DNA of 64,000 bases from CBFDBF01 sp050287965 (GTDB lineage: Bacteria; Pseudomonadota; Gammaproteobacteria; Chromatiales; Chromatiaceae): the NCBI GenBank assembly GCA_050287965.1, contig JBNKCX010000017.1, forward strand, positions 129,440-193,439, in the 5' to 3' direction. Position numbers and translations under genes: made by a program. Positions 25,715 through 35,148 of this stretch are shown here, piece after piece. Position 1 is the stretch's first letter. Every line of letters begins with the position of its first letter. The notes beneath the pieces are model-generated. The model was not told the DNA's origin and made no database searches. It worked only from the letters and a program-made list of their open reading frames with translations.

Positions 25715-26737
25715 ATGCACCGATTTATCGCCATCGCCCTCCTGGCCCTCCTGCTCCCGCAGCAGGGCTACGCTGTCACTTTTAAGATCGCCACCCTGGC
25801 GCCGGACAGCACCCCCTGGATGACCGCCATGCGCGAGGGGGCGGAGGAGGTGGAGAAAAAGACCGAGGGCCGGGTTCAGATCCGTTTTTATCCCGGCGGT
25901 GTCATGGGTAACGATAAAAGCATGCTGCGTAAGATGAAAGTGGGGCAACTCCAGGGTTGTACCCTCACCGGAGGCGGCCTGGCCTCCATCTATCCCGACA
26001 GTCAGCTCTACAGCCTGCCCTTTCTCTTCCGCTCCTTCGAAGAGGTGGATTATGTGCGGGAACGTATGGATTCGATCTTCATCGAGGGAATGGAGAAAGA
26101 GGGCTTTATCAGCTTCGGGCTCAGCGAAGGGGGATTCGCCTATTTCATGTCTCAGAACCCCCTGCGTACGGTGGACGACCTGAAACACCAGAAGGTATGG
26201 TCCCCTGAGGGGGACGAGATCAGCCGTCAGGCGTTTGAAGCCCTCGGCATATCCCCGGTTCCGCTGCCGATGACTGATGTGCTCACCGGGCTTCAGACCG
26301 GTCTCATCGACACCGTCGGGGTTTCTCCGGTGGGCGCCATCGCCCTCCAGTGGCATACCAAAATCAATTATCTGGCGGATACACCGCTGCTCTATCTCTA
26401 CGGCACTATGGTGGTGAAAAAAAGCGCCTTTACCCGCCTCTCCAAAGAGGATCAGGAGGTGATGCGTAACGCCATGGCCAAGGCGTTCCGAAAAATCAAT
26501 ACGCAAAACCGGCAGGATAACGCGGCGGCGCGCAAGGCCCTGCAGGAACAGGGCGTCGTATTTATCAAGCCCACCGGTGAGGATCTCGCCAAATGGCGCC
26601 AGGTGGTGCGCAACCGGATGGACGAAATGGGGAAACAGGGACTCTTCTCCGGAAAACTCCTTGACCAGCTTCGTGCTTATCTCCAAAACTACCGCGCTAA
26701 CGTCAAGGCCAACTTAAACGCATCCAACAGACCATGA
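25715..26737 (+). CDS. dctP: TRAP transporter substrate-binding protein DctP
   Basis: This is the periplasmic binding component of a TRAP transporter. The 340-residue protein has a cleaved signal peptide (ending LLPQQGYA) followed by the DctP fold, beginning TFKIATLAPDSTPW. The conserved Arg ligand is expected in the NPLRTVDDLKHQKVW stretch. The ligand is not evident from sequence; the TatT-associated subclass is thought to bind apolar or lipid-like molecules. The stop overlaps the next cupin gene (ATGA). DctQ and DctM follow after the cupin gene. Confidence 0.92.
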   Translation: MHRFIAIALLALLLPQQGYAVTFKIATLAPDSTPWMTAMREGAEEVEKKTEGRVQIRFYPGGVMGNDKSMLRKMKVGQLQGCTLTGGGLASIYPDSQLYSLPFLFRSFEEVDYVRERMDSIFIEGMEKEGFISFGLSEGGFAYFMSQNPLRTVDDLKHQKVWSPEGDEISRQAFEALGISPVPLPMTDVLTGLQTGLIDTVGVSPVGAIALQWHTKINYLADTPLLYLYGTMVVKKSAFTRLSKEDQEVMRNAMAKAFRKINTQNRQDNAAARKALQEQGVVFIKPTGEDLAKWRQVVRNRMDEMGKQGLFSGKLLDQLRAYLQNYRANVKANLNASNRP

Positions 26738-27057
26738 GCCCATTCAATCTTTTTGACCAGATCCCTAAACGCACCCAGGAAGAAGAGTTTAGGGAACTCT
26801 TTCGTTGTCGCAATGTAACGGTGGAGCGCATCTCCAGCCCCCCCAACACCAGCACCGAGTGGGTGATCCAGGAGCAGGATGAATGGGTCGCACTTTTGCA
26901 GGGCAAGGCCGACATCGAACTGGAGAACGGGATACGGGCATTGACCCCGGGAGATACCCTGTTCATTCCCGCCGGCACGCGCCACCGTGTAACCGACACC
27001 TCAACCGTTCCCTGCGCGGTCTGGCTGGCGATACACATCTATCCTGAAACCCCCTGA
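26734..27057 (+). CDS. Cupin-domain protein inside the TRAP gene set
   Basis: The 107-residue protein is a single cupin barrel. Motif 1 is weak (STEWVIQEQDEWVALLQGKA, only Glu residues) and motif 2 is LFIPAGTRHRV with one His. The wording matches the 'cupin domain, WbuC-like' group rather than a known enzyme. It overlaps dctP by four bases, so it is co-translated with it. A role in sensing or processing the transported substrate is a guess. Confidence 0.85.
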   Translation: MSPFNLFDQIPKRTQEEEFRELFRCRNVTVERISSPPNTSTEWVIQEQDEWVALLQGKADIELENGIRALTPGDTLFIPAGTRHRVTDTSTVPCAVWLAIHIYPETP

Positions 27058-27228
27058 TCCTCGCTACCGGAGGCCTTACGACCTCGCGGATCGACACCGA
27101 CACCCCCGACATTTTCACCCGCCCGCCCCCGGCTGTCGGGGTGCGGGGTTCCGAACACCCTTTGGAACCGTTATGGTTAACATCTGACCGGCAGGGAAAA
27201 TAGTGAGCTACGGAATCCAGGCAGCATA

Positions 27229-27735
27229 ATGATAAATACCACCACTGAATCATCCGGCAAGCGGATTCATCGCTACCTCCTCCTGCTGGAGGACTGGATC
27301 CTGATTCTGTTGCTCTCCCTGATGATCCTGTTGGCATCGGCGCAGATATTCCTGCGCAATGTTCTGGACAGCGGCATCTCCTGGGCCGATCCCACCCTAC
27401 GGCTTCTGGTGCTCTGGCTTGCCCTGCTCGGCGCCATGGCCGCCACCCGGGATAACAACCATATCACCATCGATCTGCTTTCCCGCTTTCTTCGGCCGGG
27501 GATCAAACGGACTGTCGAACGAATAACGGATCTTTTCGCCGGCGGCGTGTGCGGATTTGTGGCCTGGCATGCCGGACGCTTTGTCGCTATGGAATGGCAG
27601 GACGGAACCGTGCTGTTTTCCTCTATCCCCGCATGGCTCGGAGAACTGGTCCTTCCCGTCGCGTTTGCCGTGATGACCCTGCGTTTTCTGGTGAGCGCGG
27701 CCACGGGCAGATACGAAAAGGGAGCAGCGGAATGA
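27229..27735 (+). CDS. dctQ: TRAP transporter small permease DctQ
   Basis: The 168-residue protein has four transmembrane helices, the layout of DctQ subunits, with the conserved WADPTLRLLVLWLALLGA and DNNHITIDLL segments. It pairs with DctM to form the membrane part of the TRAP importer. Its stop overlaps the dctM start (ATGA). A 170 bp spacer with two inverted repeats (GGTTCC/GGAACC and a C/G-rich hairpin) separates it from the cupin gene. Confidence 0.92.
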   Translation: MINTTTESSGKRIHRYLLLLEDWILILLLSLMILLASAQIFLRNVLDSGISWADPTLRLLVLWLALLGAMAATRDNNHITIDLLSRFLRPGIKRTVERITDLFAGGVCGFVAWHAGRFVAMEWQDGTVLFSSIPAWLGELVLPVAFAVMTLRFLVSAATGRYEKGAAE

Positions 27736-29012
27736 TGATACTCATCGGCCTGATCCTGCTCCTCCTGGCCCTGCTGGGCGCCCCCCTGTTTACCATCATC
27801 GCCGCCAGCGCCCTGCTGGGATTTTACTTTTCCGGGGTGGACCTTTCGGTGGTGGCCATCGAGTTCTTCCGGATCGCCGAGATGCCGGTCCTGGTGGCCA
27901 TCCCCCTGTTCACATTCGCCGGTTACCTGCTCAGCGAAAGCCAGGCACCGCAGCGACTGGTCAGGCTGACCCGGGCCCTGCTCGGCTGGCTCCCCGGCGG
28001 TATGGCGATTGTCTCACTGGTGGCGTGCGCCCTGTTTACCGCTTTCACCGGCGCCTCCGGGGTCACCATCGTCGCTCTCGGCGCCCTGCTCTATCCGGCG
28101 CTGATCAAATCAGGATACCGCGAAAACTTCGGTCTCGGCCTGGTCACCACCTCCGGCAGCCTGGGCCTGCTGTTCGCCCCCGCCCTGCCGCTGATCCTCT
28201 ACGCCGTCATCGCACAGCAACTGGGCATCGCCGGCGACATCACCGTGGATGCCATGTTTCTGGCCGGCATCCTGCCCGGCCTGTTGATGCTGACACTGCT
28301 TTCCGGCTGGAGCATATGGAGCGCCCGCGGCCAGCCTCTGGTGCCTTTCTCCAGGGACGAGGCGAAAGCGGCCCTGCGGGACGCCATCTGGGAGATCCCG
28401 CTGCCGGTGGTAGTATTGGGCGGCATCTACAGCGGCTACTTCGCCATCTCCGAAGCGGCGGCGGTAACCGCCCTGTATGCGCTTGTGATCGAGGTGGGGA
28501 TTCAGCGGGAGATCCCCCTGGGGAAACTGCCCAGGGTGATGCGCAAGGCCATGGTTCTGGTGGGAGGCATCATGGTGATCCTCGGCGTCTCCCTCGCCTC
28601 CACCAACGCCCTGATAGACGCGGAGGTCCCCACGCGGCTGTTCGAAACGATCCAGGGGCTGGTTTCGAGCAAGCTCACCTTCCTGATGCTGCTCAACGTG
28701 TTCCTGCTGATTCTGGGGACCATGCTGGAGATGTTTTCCGCCCTGGTTCTCATGATCCCGCTGTTGTTGCCGGTGGCCCTCGGATATGGCGTCGACCCGG
28801 TACACCTGGGGATCATCTTCCTGGCGAACATGCAGATCGGTTACTTTACCCCGCCGGTGGGCATGAATCTCTTCATCGCCAGCTATCGCTTCGGGAGGCC
28901 CGTGCTGCAGCTCTATAAGGCCACCCTTCCCTGGTTTCTTCTCCTGCTGTTTGCGGTCCTCGTGATTACCTATTGGCCGGCACTCTCCCTCACCCTGCCG
29001 GGAAGGATGTGA
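27732..29012 (+). CDS. dctM: TRAP transporter large permease DctM
   Basis: DctM is the 426-residue ion-coupled transmembrane subunit. About twelve hydrophobic helices are visible with the family segments AIPLFTFAGYLLSES, TAFTGASGVTIVALG, NMQIGYFTPPVGMNLF and MLEMFSALVLMIPL. It imports the solute bound by DctP using a sodium gradient. The start overlaps the dctQ stop; a second ATG one codon later is equally possible. It closes the TRAP set. Confidence 0.93.
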   Translation: MMILIGLILLLLALLGAPLFTIIAASALLGFYFSGVDLSVVAIEFFRIAEMPVLVAIPLFTFAGYLLSESQAPQRLVRLTRALLGWLPGGMAIVSLVACALFTAFTGASGVTIVALGALLYPALIKSGYRENFGLGLVTTSGSLGLLFAPALPLILYAVIAQQLGIAGDITVDAMFLAGILPGLLMLTLLSGWSIWSARGQPLVPFSRDEAKAALRDAIWEIPLPVVVLGGIYSGYFAISEAAAVTALYALVIEVGIQREIPLGKLPRVMRKAMVLVGGIMVILGVSLASTNALIDAEVPTRLFETIQGLVSSKLTFLMLLNVFLLILGTMLEMFSALVLMIPLLLPVALGYGVDPVHLGIIFLANMQIGYFTPPVGMNLFIASYRFGRPVLQLYKATLPWFLLLLFAVLVITYWPALSLTLPGRM

Positions 29013-29130
29013 ACACCCCGGATCTGGAAGCCTGGTTTCTCGGGCCGGCGTCTATACTTTTTTCAGGGTCAGGAACCGGATAACCCGTTGGTCGGTGTGT
29101 GCACGAGACATCTGATAGGCAGCGAAACCC

Positions 29131-29289
29131 ATGTCCAAAATTTCCACACTGTGCAAAGTAAGGCCATCGGAGATGGAAGCCCTGCAGCCAAAGCTGCGGA
29201 AACTGATAAAAAAACCCAAATATATCTGCCGAAAATGCCTTCGCGTCGCCAAGAAAAAGAGTCTGCTCTGTAAACCGGAAAAGCTCTGA
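29131..29289 (+). CDS. Small four-cysteine protein, probably zinc-binding
   Basis: The 52-residue protein is basic. Four cysteines sit at positions 8, 33, 36 and 47 (LCK, YICRKC and LLCKPEKL), a likely zinc site. The PSEMEALQPKLRKLIKKPKY stretch has the look of conserved short gammaproteobacterial proteins of unknown function that I have seen ending in CKPEKL or similar. No enzyme motif is present. It starts at ATG with a weak upstream GGCAGCGAAA, and is followed by the tusE promoter region. Confidence 0.6.
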   Translation: MSKISTLCKVRPSEMEALQPKLRKLIKKPKYICRKCLRVAKKKSLLCKPEKL

Positions 29290-29422
29290 TTCACGAAATC
29301 GCCTGTCAACGCCGGGGAATACTCCCGGCCACAGCCCCCCAAAACACCGCCTTCATACCGATAGGAACAATATTCCTACATCCAGGCGCCGGCTGCGTCT
29401 GATTCCCCCAACTTATTTGGGG

Positions 29423-29450
29423 TTGACGGGAGGGGGTATATTGCTAGAAT
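29423..29450 (+). promoter_or_regulatory. Sigma-70 promoter of tusE
   Basis: TTGACG and TAGAAT are 16 bases apart, about 50 bases upstream of the tusE start. A CCCCAA/TTGGGG hairpin lies immediately upstream (29406-29422) and could be an operator. Confidence 0.6.
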
Positions 29451-29501
29451 CATTTTAAATTCTTCCTAGTTATTCGCTTGGTTATTGAGGATGAAACGGT
29501 C

Positions 29502-29801
29502 ATGAAAAGAGAACTGCCCAACCGGGACGGGGACGGCTATCTGATGAATATGGACGACTGGTCTCCGGAGATCGCGCATGCCATGGCGGAAATGGACGGC
29601 CTGGAGCTGACGGACATCAAATGGAACCATATCCTGCGAGCCCGTGAATATTACGAAGAGCATGCGGTAGTCCCGCCGATCCGGAAATTCGCCAAATACC
29701 TGGGTGAGGATCAGAGAGAGATATTCAAACTCTGGTTGACCGGCCCCATGAAACCGATCACCAAATACGGCGGGCTCCCCAAACCCACCGGCTGCGTCTG
29801 A
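29502..29801 (+). CDS. tusE: TusE/DsrC-family sulfur relay protein
   Basis: The 99-residue protein belongs to the DsrC/TusE/DsvC family, sulfur carriers in tRNA thiolation or sulfur oxidation. It ends GGLPKPTGCV with the penultimate catalytic Cys. The second Cys of true DsrC (ten residues earlier) is replaced by threonine in PMKPITKYGG, so it is a single-cysteine TusE-like member. The conserved WSPEIAHAMAEMDGLELTD and PPIRKFAKYLGE segments are present. It is a single gene with its own promoter and terminator, not in a tusBCD set. ATG chosen over an upstream TTG. Confidence 0.9.
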   Translation: MKRELPNRDGDGYLMNMDDWSPEIAHAMAEMDGLELTDIKWNHILRAREYYEEHAVVPPIRKFAKYLGEDQREIFKLWLTGPMKPITKYGGLPKPTGCV

Positions 29802-29866
29802 ACTCCACGGAGCGACGCCTCGCTAATTCATGTCCCCCTCCACCGCATTATTACGGTGGCAAGTTC

Positions 29867-29893
29867 GGCGGCTTCCCAAGCCGCCTTTTTTTT
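29867..29893 (+). terminator. Rho-independent terminator of tusE
   Basis: GGCGGCTT and AAGCCGCC form a perfect 8-bp stem with a CCC loop, followed by eight Ts. Confidence 0.92.
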
Positions 29894-30008
29894 GCCTGGA
29901 CGAACACCGGGGCGAGTGCTTTCCACTTACTCCAACCACACTGAAAAGGTGCTTAACGCCTCAGGGCTTGATAAAGTCCGGTTAAAAGGATGAAAAGACC
30001 CGAGCACT

Positions 30009-31481
30009 ATGCAAGAACTCAACGACCTGGAACTGGTTCTTAAGTCACATACACCGATTATCGTTATAGAGTCTCCGGAAGAGCAGCGGATCCTGCAGCT
30101 GTTCGCCCAGCTCGGCATGCGCCTCCCCCATCCCTCTTTCAAATGGACCGTTACCGACGGACTGCAACGGCTTGAAGTGGATTTCGGAAACCAACAGTTC
30201 ACCTCCGACCCCCCGAGCGTTCTAAAACATATTCGCGCGCTCACCAAACCCGGCTTTTTTCTGCTGCTGGATTTCCACCCCTATCTGGAAGACCCTCTGC
30301 ACGTCCGGCTGATCAAGGAGATCGCCCACGGTTTTGAAACGGTTCCGCGTACCCTTATCTTCCTGAGCCACTCCTTTCGGATTCCGCCGGAACTGAAACA
30401 TCTCACCGCCCGCTTCGAACTCCGTCTTCCTGATCGCAACACCATAATTCGTCTGATCCGGGAAGAGGCCAGACATTGGCGGGACAGCCTGGGTAACGGT
30501 AAGGTGGAAGCCGATAACGAGGCGGTGGAAAGGCTTGCCGCCAATCTTTCCGGGGTCACAACCAGTGATGCTCGGCAGCTTATCCGCAAAGCCATTCGCG
30601 ATGATAGCGCCATAACCCACTCCGATCTGCCGGGAGTAATGAAGGCAAAATACGAACTTATCGGAGGCGATGGCGTCATTTCGTTCGAGTATGATACCGC
30701 CCTGTTTTCCGATGTGGCCGGCCTGGACAATCTTAAGCGTTGGCTGGAGCAGCGCCGAAAGGCCTTCGCCGGCAGCTCCCGCTCGCTGGACCGCCCCAAG
30801 GGTATTATGCTGCTGGGAGTCCAGGGCGGCGGAAAAAGTCTGGCCGCCAAGGCGGTGGCCGGCAACTTCGGAGTACCCCTCCTGCGGCTCGATTTCGGGG
30901 CCCTTTACAACAAGTATTACGGTGAGACCGAGAAGAACCTGCGTCACGCCCTACGTACCGCCGAGGTCATGGCGCCGTGCGTTCTATGGATGGATGAAAT
31001 AGAAAAAGGGATTGCCGACGGCGGTTCGGATGACGGTCTCTCGCAACGGGTACTCGGTACCCTGCTCACCTGGATGGCCGAACAGGGGGATGGGGTATTC
31101 ATCGTTGCCACCGCCAACAATATCGAACGACTGCCGCCGGAGCTTATACGTAAAGGACGATTGGACGAAGTATTCTTTGTGGACCTTCCCGACCCGGAAA
31201 CCCGCCAGGAGATATTCAGGATTCATCTTAGGCGACGAAACCTGGCTCCCAGCGGATTTGATCTGGGGCTGTTAGGCGACAAGAGCAACGGTTTTACCGG
31301 CGCCGAGATCGAACAGGCCATCGTCTCATCCCTTTACGCCGCGCAGGCGCAGGAAGAGAGCATCAGTACGGCTCACTTGCTGGCCGAACTGCAACGCACC
31401 CGCCCTCTCTCCGTCATCATGGCCGAACAGATCGAACGGTTGCGCGGTTGGGCCGCCGACCGCACGGTTCCGGCCGGCTGA
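30009..31481 (+). CDS. Ycf46-like AAA-family ATPase
   Basis: The 490-residue protein has an N-terminal ~200-residue helical region and a C-terminal AAA module of the Ycf46 group. Walker A is GVQGGGKSLAAKA, Walker B is CVLWMDEIEKG, and sensor and arginine-finger regions lie in FIVATANN and ELIRKGRLDEVFFVDLPD. Homologues occur in cyanobacteria and plastids, where they are linked to carbon uptake, and in many sulfur bacteria; the role here is unknown. It is preceded by the tusE terminator and stands alone. Start ATG; weak ribosome binding site. Confidence 0.9.
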   Translation: MQELNDLELVLKSHTPIIVIESPEEQRILQLFAQLGMRLPHPSFKWTVTDGLQRLEVDFGNQQFTSDPPSVLKHIRALTKPGFFLLLDFHPYLEDPLHVRLIKEIAHGFETVPRTLIFLSHSFRIPPELKHLTARFELRLPDRNTIIRLIREEARHWRDSLGNGKVEADNEAVERLAANLSGVTTSDARQLIRKAIRDDSAITHSDLPGVMKAKYELIGGDGVISFEYDTALFSDVAGLDNLKRWLEQRRKAFAGSSRSLDRPKGIMLLGVQGGGKSLAAKAVAGNFGVPLLRLDFGALYNKYYGETEKNLRHALRTAEVMAPCVLWMDEIEKGIADGGSDDGLSQRVLGTLLTWMAEQGDGVFIVATANNIERLPPELIRKGRLDEVFFVDLPDPETRQEIFRIHLRRRNLAPSGFDLGLLGDKSNGFTGAEIEQAIVSSLYAAQAQEESISTAHLLAELQRTRPLSVIMAEQIERLRGWAADRTVPAG

Positions 31482-31482
31482 C

Positions 31483-31519
31483 AAAAAAAGGGGACGAAAG
31501 GAAATCTTCCTCCGTCCCC
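31483..31519 (-). terminator. Minus-strand terminator behind the poly-aspartate gene
   Basis: GGGGACG and CGTCCCC pair with an inner GGAA/TTCC, and seven Ts follow on the minus strand. It lies ~125 bp after the poly-aspartate gene stop. Confidence 0.75.
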
Positions 31520-31643
31520 CAATCTTCCCGCGTTGCTACCTATATCTTCTTACGCTCCCTCTCCGAGTTTACGCAACAGCAGTAGACCTTCTCTGTCTGA
31601 CCCTGCATAGGCACTCCCATAGAGTTTCACCCCGCATCCTAGC

Positions 31644-32180
<537 letters not shown>

Positions 32181-32914
32181 CTGTAATCTCCCGTCGATGC
32201 CTGTTGCCTGATGTCGATTACGATCATATTCCCTGGTTATACGGGAAACATCTTCCCGTCAATTGTAAAACGAACCCCCTTCGCGCTCTCGCGACCGAGT
32301 CCAGGGTCGTTGTCATTATCATCACTACCCTGTTCGGCATTAATCTGCGGCAAAGGCCGGGCCGTATCGGAAGCGAGCCCTCAAAGATGTGAGACTATCG
32401 ATCATCACCGTGATCATACCGGTCTACAGAGAAACCGAATACAGGCAGACGACGCCATAGATACCGCCGAATCCGACCTCCGCTCCCCCAACGAAAACCT
32501 GATCTTCCTGGTCACCGGGTAGGACTTGATATATCGACTCTTTCAAGATTTTCTGTCGATTTGCAAAACCTTTGTCGCGACTATAAAAGCCCTTGGAAAA
32601 GCAGGGTATCTATCGCTGTCATACATTAGACGGACAACAACCGGATTTTCATCCCTCAACCCCTGTTTTTCGTCGGAAGAATCTTTTTCCGGTGAGGGAT
32701 TTCCAGCCAAAATCCGTCGACAAGGACGCCCCCGAACACATCAATTCCGGGAAAACCCCTATAGCCATGGGCAGCAACGCAAAAGAGCCGCTTCTTGGCG
32801 CACAAAATGATGATTCGATCCCGTTCCTTAATTTTTATTTCAGATTCGACTGCTAAAACACCTGTATGAGCGGGATTAATTTACGTTCTGAAACGTTTTT
32901 ATTAATAACCCTGT
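32181..32914. other. 734-bp gap upstream of the ECF sigma operon
   Basis: I see no convincing complete gene here. Several short open frames exist on the plus strand without ribosome binding sites or recognisable products. The last ~80 bp before the sigma gene are AT-rich and hold TTCTGAAACG and ATTAATAACC, which could be part of an ECF promoter, but no consensus can be assigned. One short remnant resembling a glycosyltransferase start is listed separately. Confidence 0.5.
32389..32460 (+). pseudogene. Possible remnant of a family 2 glycosyltransferase N-terminus
   Basis: From a GTG, 23 codons read LSIITVIIPVYRETEY, the hallmark opening of GT-A family 2 enzymes, then stop. A downstream frame (ENLIFLVTG) might be the following strand after a frameshift. 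It is too short for certainty. Confidence 0.25.
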
Positions 32915-33451
32915 ATGAATAAAGGGATGGATAACAGTCTGGAACAGCAACTGGTCGAGCTGCTGCCGCGGTTGCGGAGGTTTGCGTACGGGTTGACGGG
33001 CAGCGCCGAAAAGGGCGATGAACTGCTGCAGGCGGCTTGTGAACGGGCACTGTCCAAATCGGCACAATGGCGTGCGGATACCAGACTGGATCATTGGATG
33101 TACCGCATCATACGGAACCTGCGTATCGATGAACTCCGATCCCAGAACATTCAGAAACGCGGCGTGGAAAAGATCATGCCGATCTACGAAGAGGCATACG
33201 ATGGACGACGCATGCTTGATTCACAGATCTCCGCCGACGAGGTACATAAGGCCATGAACCGTCTGTCGGAGGACCACCGCACCATTCTGCTGCTGGTCGG
33301 AGTGGAAGGCTATGCCTATAAAGAGGTTTCAGAAATCCTGGGGATTCCCATGGGAACCGTCACCAGCCGTCTGCTTCGGGCCAGAAAGGCTCTATTAAAG
33401 GAACTCTCTCAATCCGATAGGCAGTCACCGCCACAGGAGGCCGCTTTATGA
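32915..33451 (+). CDS. ECF-type RNA polymerase sigma factor
   Basis: The 178-residue protein has sigma region 2 (LLPRLRRFAYGLTGSAEKGDELLQ to the WMYRIIRNLRIDELR helix) and region 4 (LSEDHRTILLLVGVEGYAYKEVSEILGIP then MGTVTSRLLRARKAL). Region 3 is absent, as in the extracytoplasmic-function class. It directs RNA polymerase to a stress regulon and is usually self-activating. The stop overlaps the start of an anti-sigma gene, the normal ECF arrangement. The ATG follows AATAAAGGG poorly; GGATGG at residue 5 gives an alternative ATG. Confidence 0.93.
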   Translation: MNKGMDNSLEQQLVELLPRLRRFAYGLTGSAEKGDELLQAACERALSKSAQWRADTRLDHWMYRIIRNLRIDELRSQNIQKRGVEKIMPIYEEAYDGRRMLDSQISADEVHKAMNRLSEDHRTILLLVGVEGYAYKEVSEILGIPMGTVTSRLLRARKALLKELSQSDRQSPPQEAAL

Positions 33452-34092
33452 ACATGGAACGCGAAAAGCTGCTATCCGCCTATGTGGATGGAGAGTTGAG
33501 CGCTGAAAACCTGGATTGGGTTGAAGGTCTTTTGACAAAGGACAGAGAAGCCGGGGTTTTCGTGGATACGATCACCAAAACCAACCGATTGCTCAAGGAC
33601 GCCTATAACCCGATCTTCCACCAATCCCTGCCCGCATCACTGCTGCCGCATCATAGGAAGAACTGGCTACGCCGATTCACCAACCCTCTGTATATCGCAG
33701 CTGCCGCATCCGTCGCACTGGTCGTGTTTATCGGTGGTTATCTGGCATCCGATTTCATGACCCGACAGGAACTGGACGTTATGCATCAGAAACTGGCGGA
33801 GCTGCGGCGTCAAACCCTGGAATACTCTCCCAGTGGCACACCGGTATCCTGGAACGACGCCAGCGGATTACTGAATATTACCGTGGAGCCGCTGAAAACT
33901 TTCCGGACACCCGATAATCACTACTGTCGCGAATACCGCGAAATCATCAAGGAAGGCAGCGATACGGAAGTCCGAATAGGTGTGGCCTGCCGCAGCGGCA
34001 AAACCCAGTGGGATGTTCAGAACGAATCGACGCAGCAAAAATCCGATAACAAGGCAGACAGGAATCCGGGCAATCCCAAGGTAATATTATGA
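33448..34092 (+). CDS. Anti-sigma factor with periplasmic surface-antigen-like domain
   Basis: The 214-residue protein starts with a short anti-sigma region (LLSAYVDGELSAENLDWVE, RskA/RseA-like ASD). A single transmembrane helix (about 80-102) follows, and then a periplasmic domain with YSPSGTPVSWN and a cysteine pair in YCREY and ACRSGKTQW. This C-terminal part resembles the RT0821/Lpp0805 17-kDa surface-antigen domain. It is translationally coupled to the sigma gene upstream and to a lipoprotein with the same C-terminal domain downstream. It probably holds the sigma factor at the membrane. Confidence 0.82.
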   Translation: MNMEREKLLSAYVDGELSAENLDWVEGLLTKDREAGVFVDTITKTNRLLKDAYNPIFHQSLPASLLPHHRKNWLRRFTNPLYIAAAASVALVVFIGGYLASDFMTRQELDVMHQKLAELRRQTLEYSPSGTPVSWNDASGLLNITVEPLKTFRTPDNHYCREYREIIKEGSDTEVRIGVACRSGKTQWDVQNESTQQKSDNKADRNPGNPKVIL

Positions 34093-35060
34093 AGGCAAGG
34101 CTTCGTCCTCTGGTGGTCGTACTTATCGGAACGATTACCACAGGATGCAACACGCTCTCGCGAACCGTTGATATCAGAAGCAACGCCAGCAGGCTACCGC
34201 CGTCCCCATTGCCAAACTATCGGGCAGGCGACCGGATCCATTATAAGGATGGACATAACGAATACGTTACAAAAGTAACTGAACAAAAAATCCAGTGGGA
34301 GCGCTCAAGTACTCGCCGCTATACGACGTGGCGCAACTTCATGCTTCCACATGTCAGTTCGGGATCTCGGCGTTATCTGGGTAATGAGAACATCGATAAA
34401 GCGGTATCACCGGATATTCTTTGGCCGTTAAAAGTCGGGAATACCGCCCGTTTCAGTTCCCGCAAATACAATACCGCCAAAGCTTCAAATACCACCAAAA
34501 TATCTCTGCGTTTCTGGAACTGCCAGGTCTCGGGAACTGCTAATGTCCAGGTTCTTGCGGGTACCTTCGATACCTATCGTGTGGAATGCTTCCGCCATAA
34601 CGAATTAAACAAGCCCAGCCGTCATTTCGTATGGTATTACGCTCCCGAACTCCAACATCCGATAGTCAAGGTGGAATACAGAAAAAGCGGCAAGTTTCCC
34701 CCGAAGGTGGAGGAAGTACTGGCGTTAGAACGCGGACTCAACTGGCTGGCTGAAGATGAGCGCAATTCTTTGCGCGAAAAGCTGAATAAGGTCCTTGAGT
34801 ACCACCCCTCGGGAAAACCCGGCTCCTGGAAATCGCGAGACGGCGGAACCCGGGTAACCATTATCCCGACAAATTCCCTACGCTCGGATAGCGGAAACTA
34901 CTGCCGAAACTATCTGCAGAAAATCAGTTACGGAAAACTTAAGCAGACGGCCGCCGGACTGATGTGCCGCATCGAAAAGGAGCACTGGTCCATCCCGACA
35001 AAGGCCTGGAAATACGGCAATCTGGATCTGTTTCCCATGCTAAACATCCTGAATCTCTAA
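34089..35060 (+). CDS. Lipoprotein sharing the C-terminal domain of the anti-sigma factor
   Basis: The 323-residue protein has a lipoprotein signal (TITTGC, Cys20) and a middle domain with LAGTFDTYRVECFRHNE and VWYYAPELQHPIVKVEYR, wording found in other exported proteins of unknown function. The C-terminal ~85-residue domain is YHPSGKPGSWK with paired cysteines in YCRNY and MCRIEKEHW, the same order as in the preceding anti-sigma factor. It overlaps that gene by ATGA. A signal-receiving partner that competes with or binds the anti-sigma periplasmic domain is a natural hypothesis, not proven. Confidence 0.78.
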   Translation: MKARLRPLVVVLIGTITTGCNTLSRTVDIRSNASRLPPSPLPNYRAGDRIHYKDGHNEYVTKVTEQKIQWERSSTRRYTTWRNFMLPHVSSGSRRYLGNENIDKAVSPDILWPLKVGNTARFSSRKYNTAKASNTTKISLRFWNCQVSGTANVQVLAGTFDTYRVECFRHNELNKPSRHFVWYYAPELQHPIVKVEYRKSGKFPPKVEEVLALERGLNWLAEDERNSLREKLNKVLEYHPSGKPGSWKSRDGGTRVTIIPTNSLRSDSGNYCRNYLQKISYGKLKQTAAGLMCRIEKEHWSIPTKAWKYGNLDLFPMLNILNL

Positions 35061-35148
35061 CCGGCTTCTTGATGCCCGGGAGGCCGCCGTCACGTCTTGA
35101 GACACGAGACGGCCTGCGCAACAAATGTCCACAGGGAATCTTATAAAC

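Noticed and set aside
32593..32856. A possible protein gene in the gap before the ECF sigma gene
   Set aside because: There is no ribosome binding site, no signal or domain wording, and another frame overlaps it equally well.
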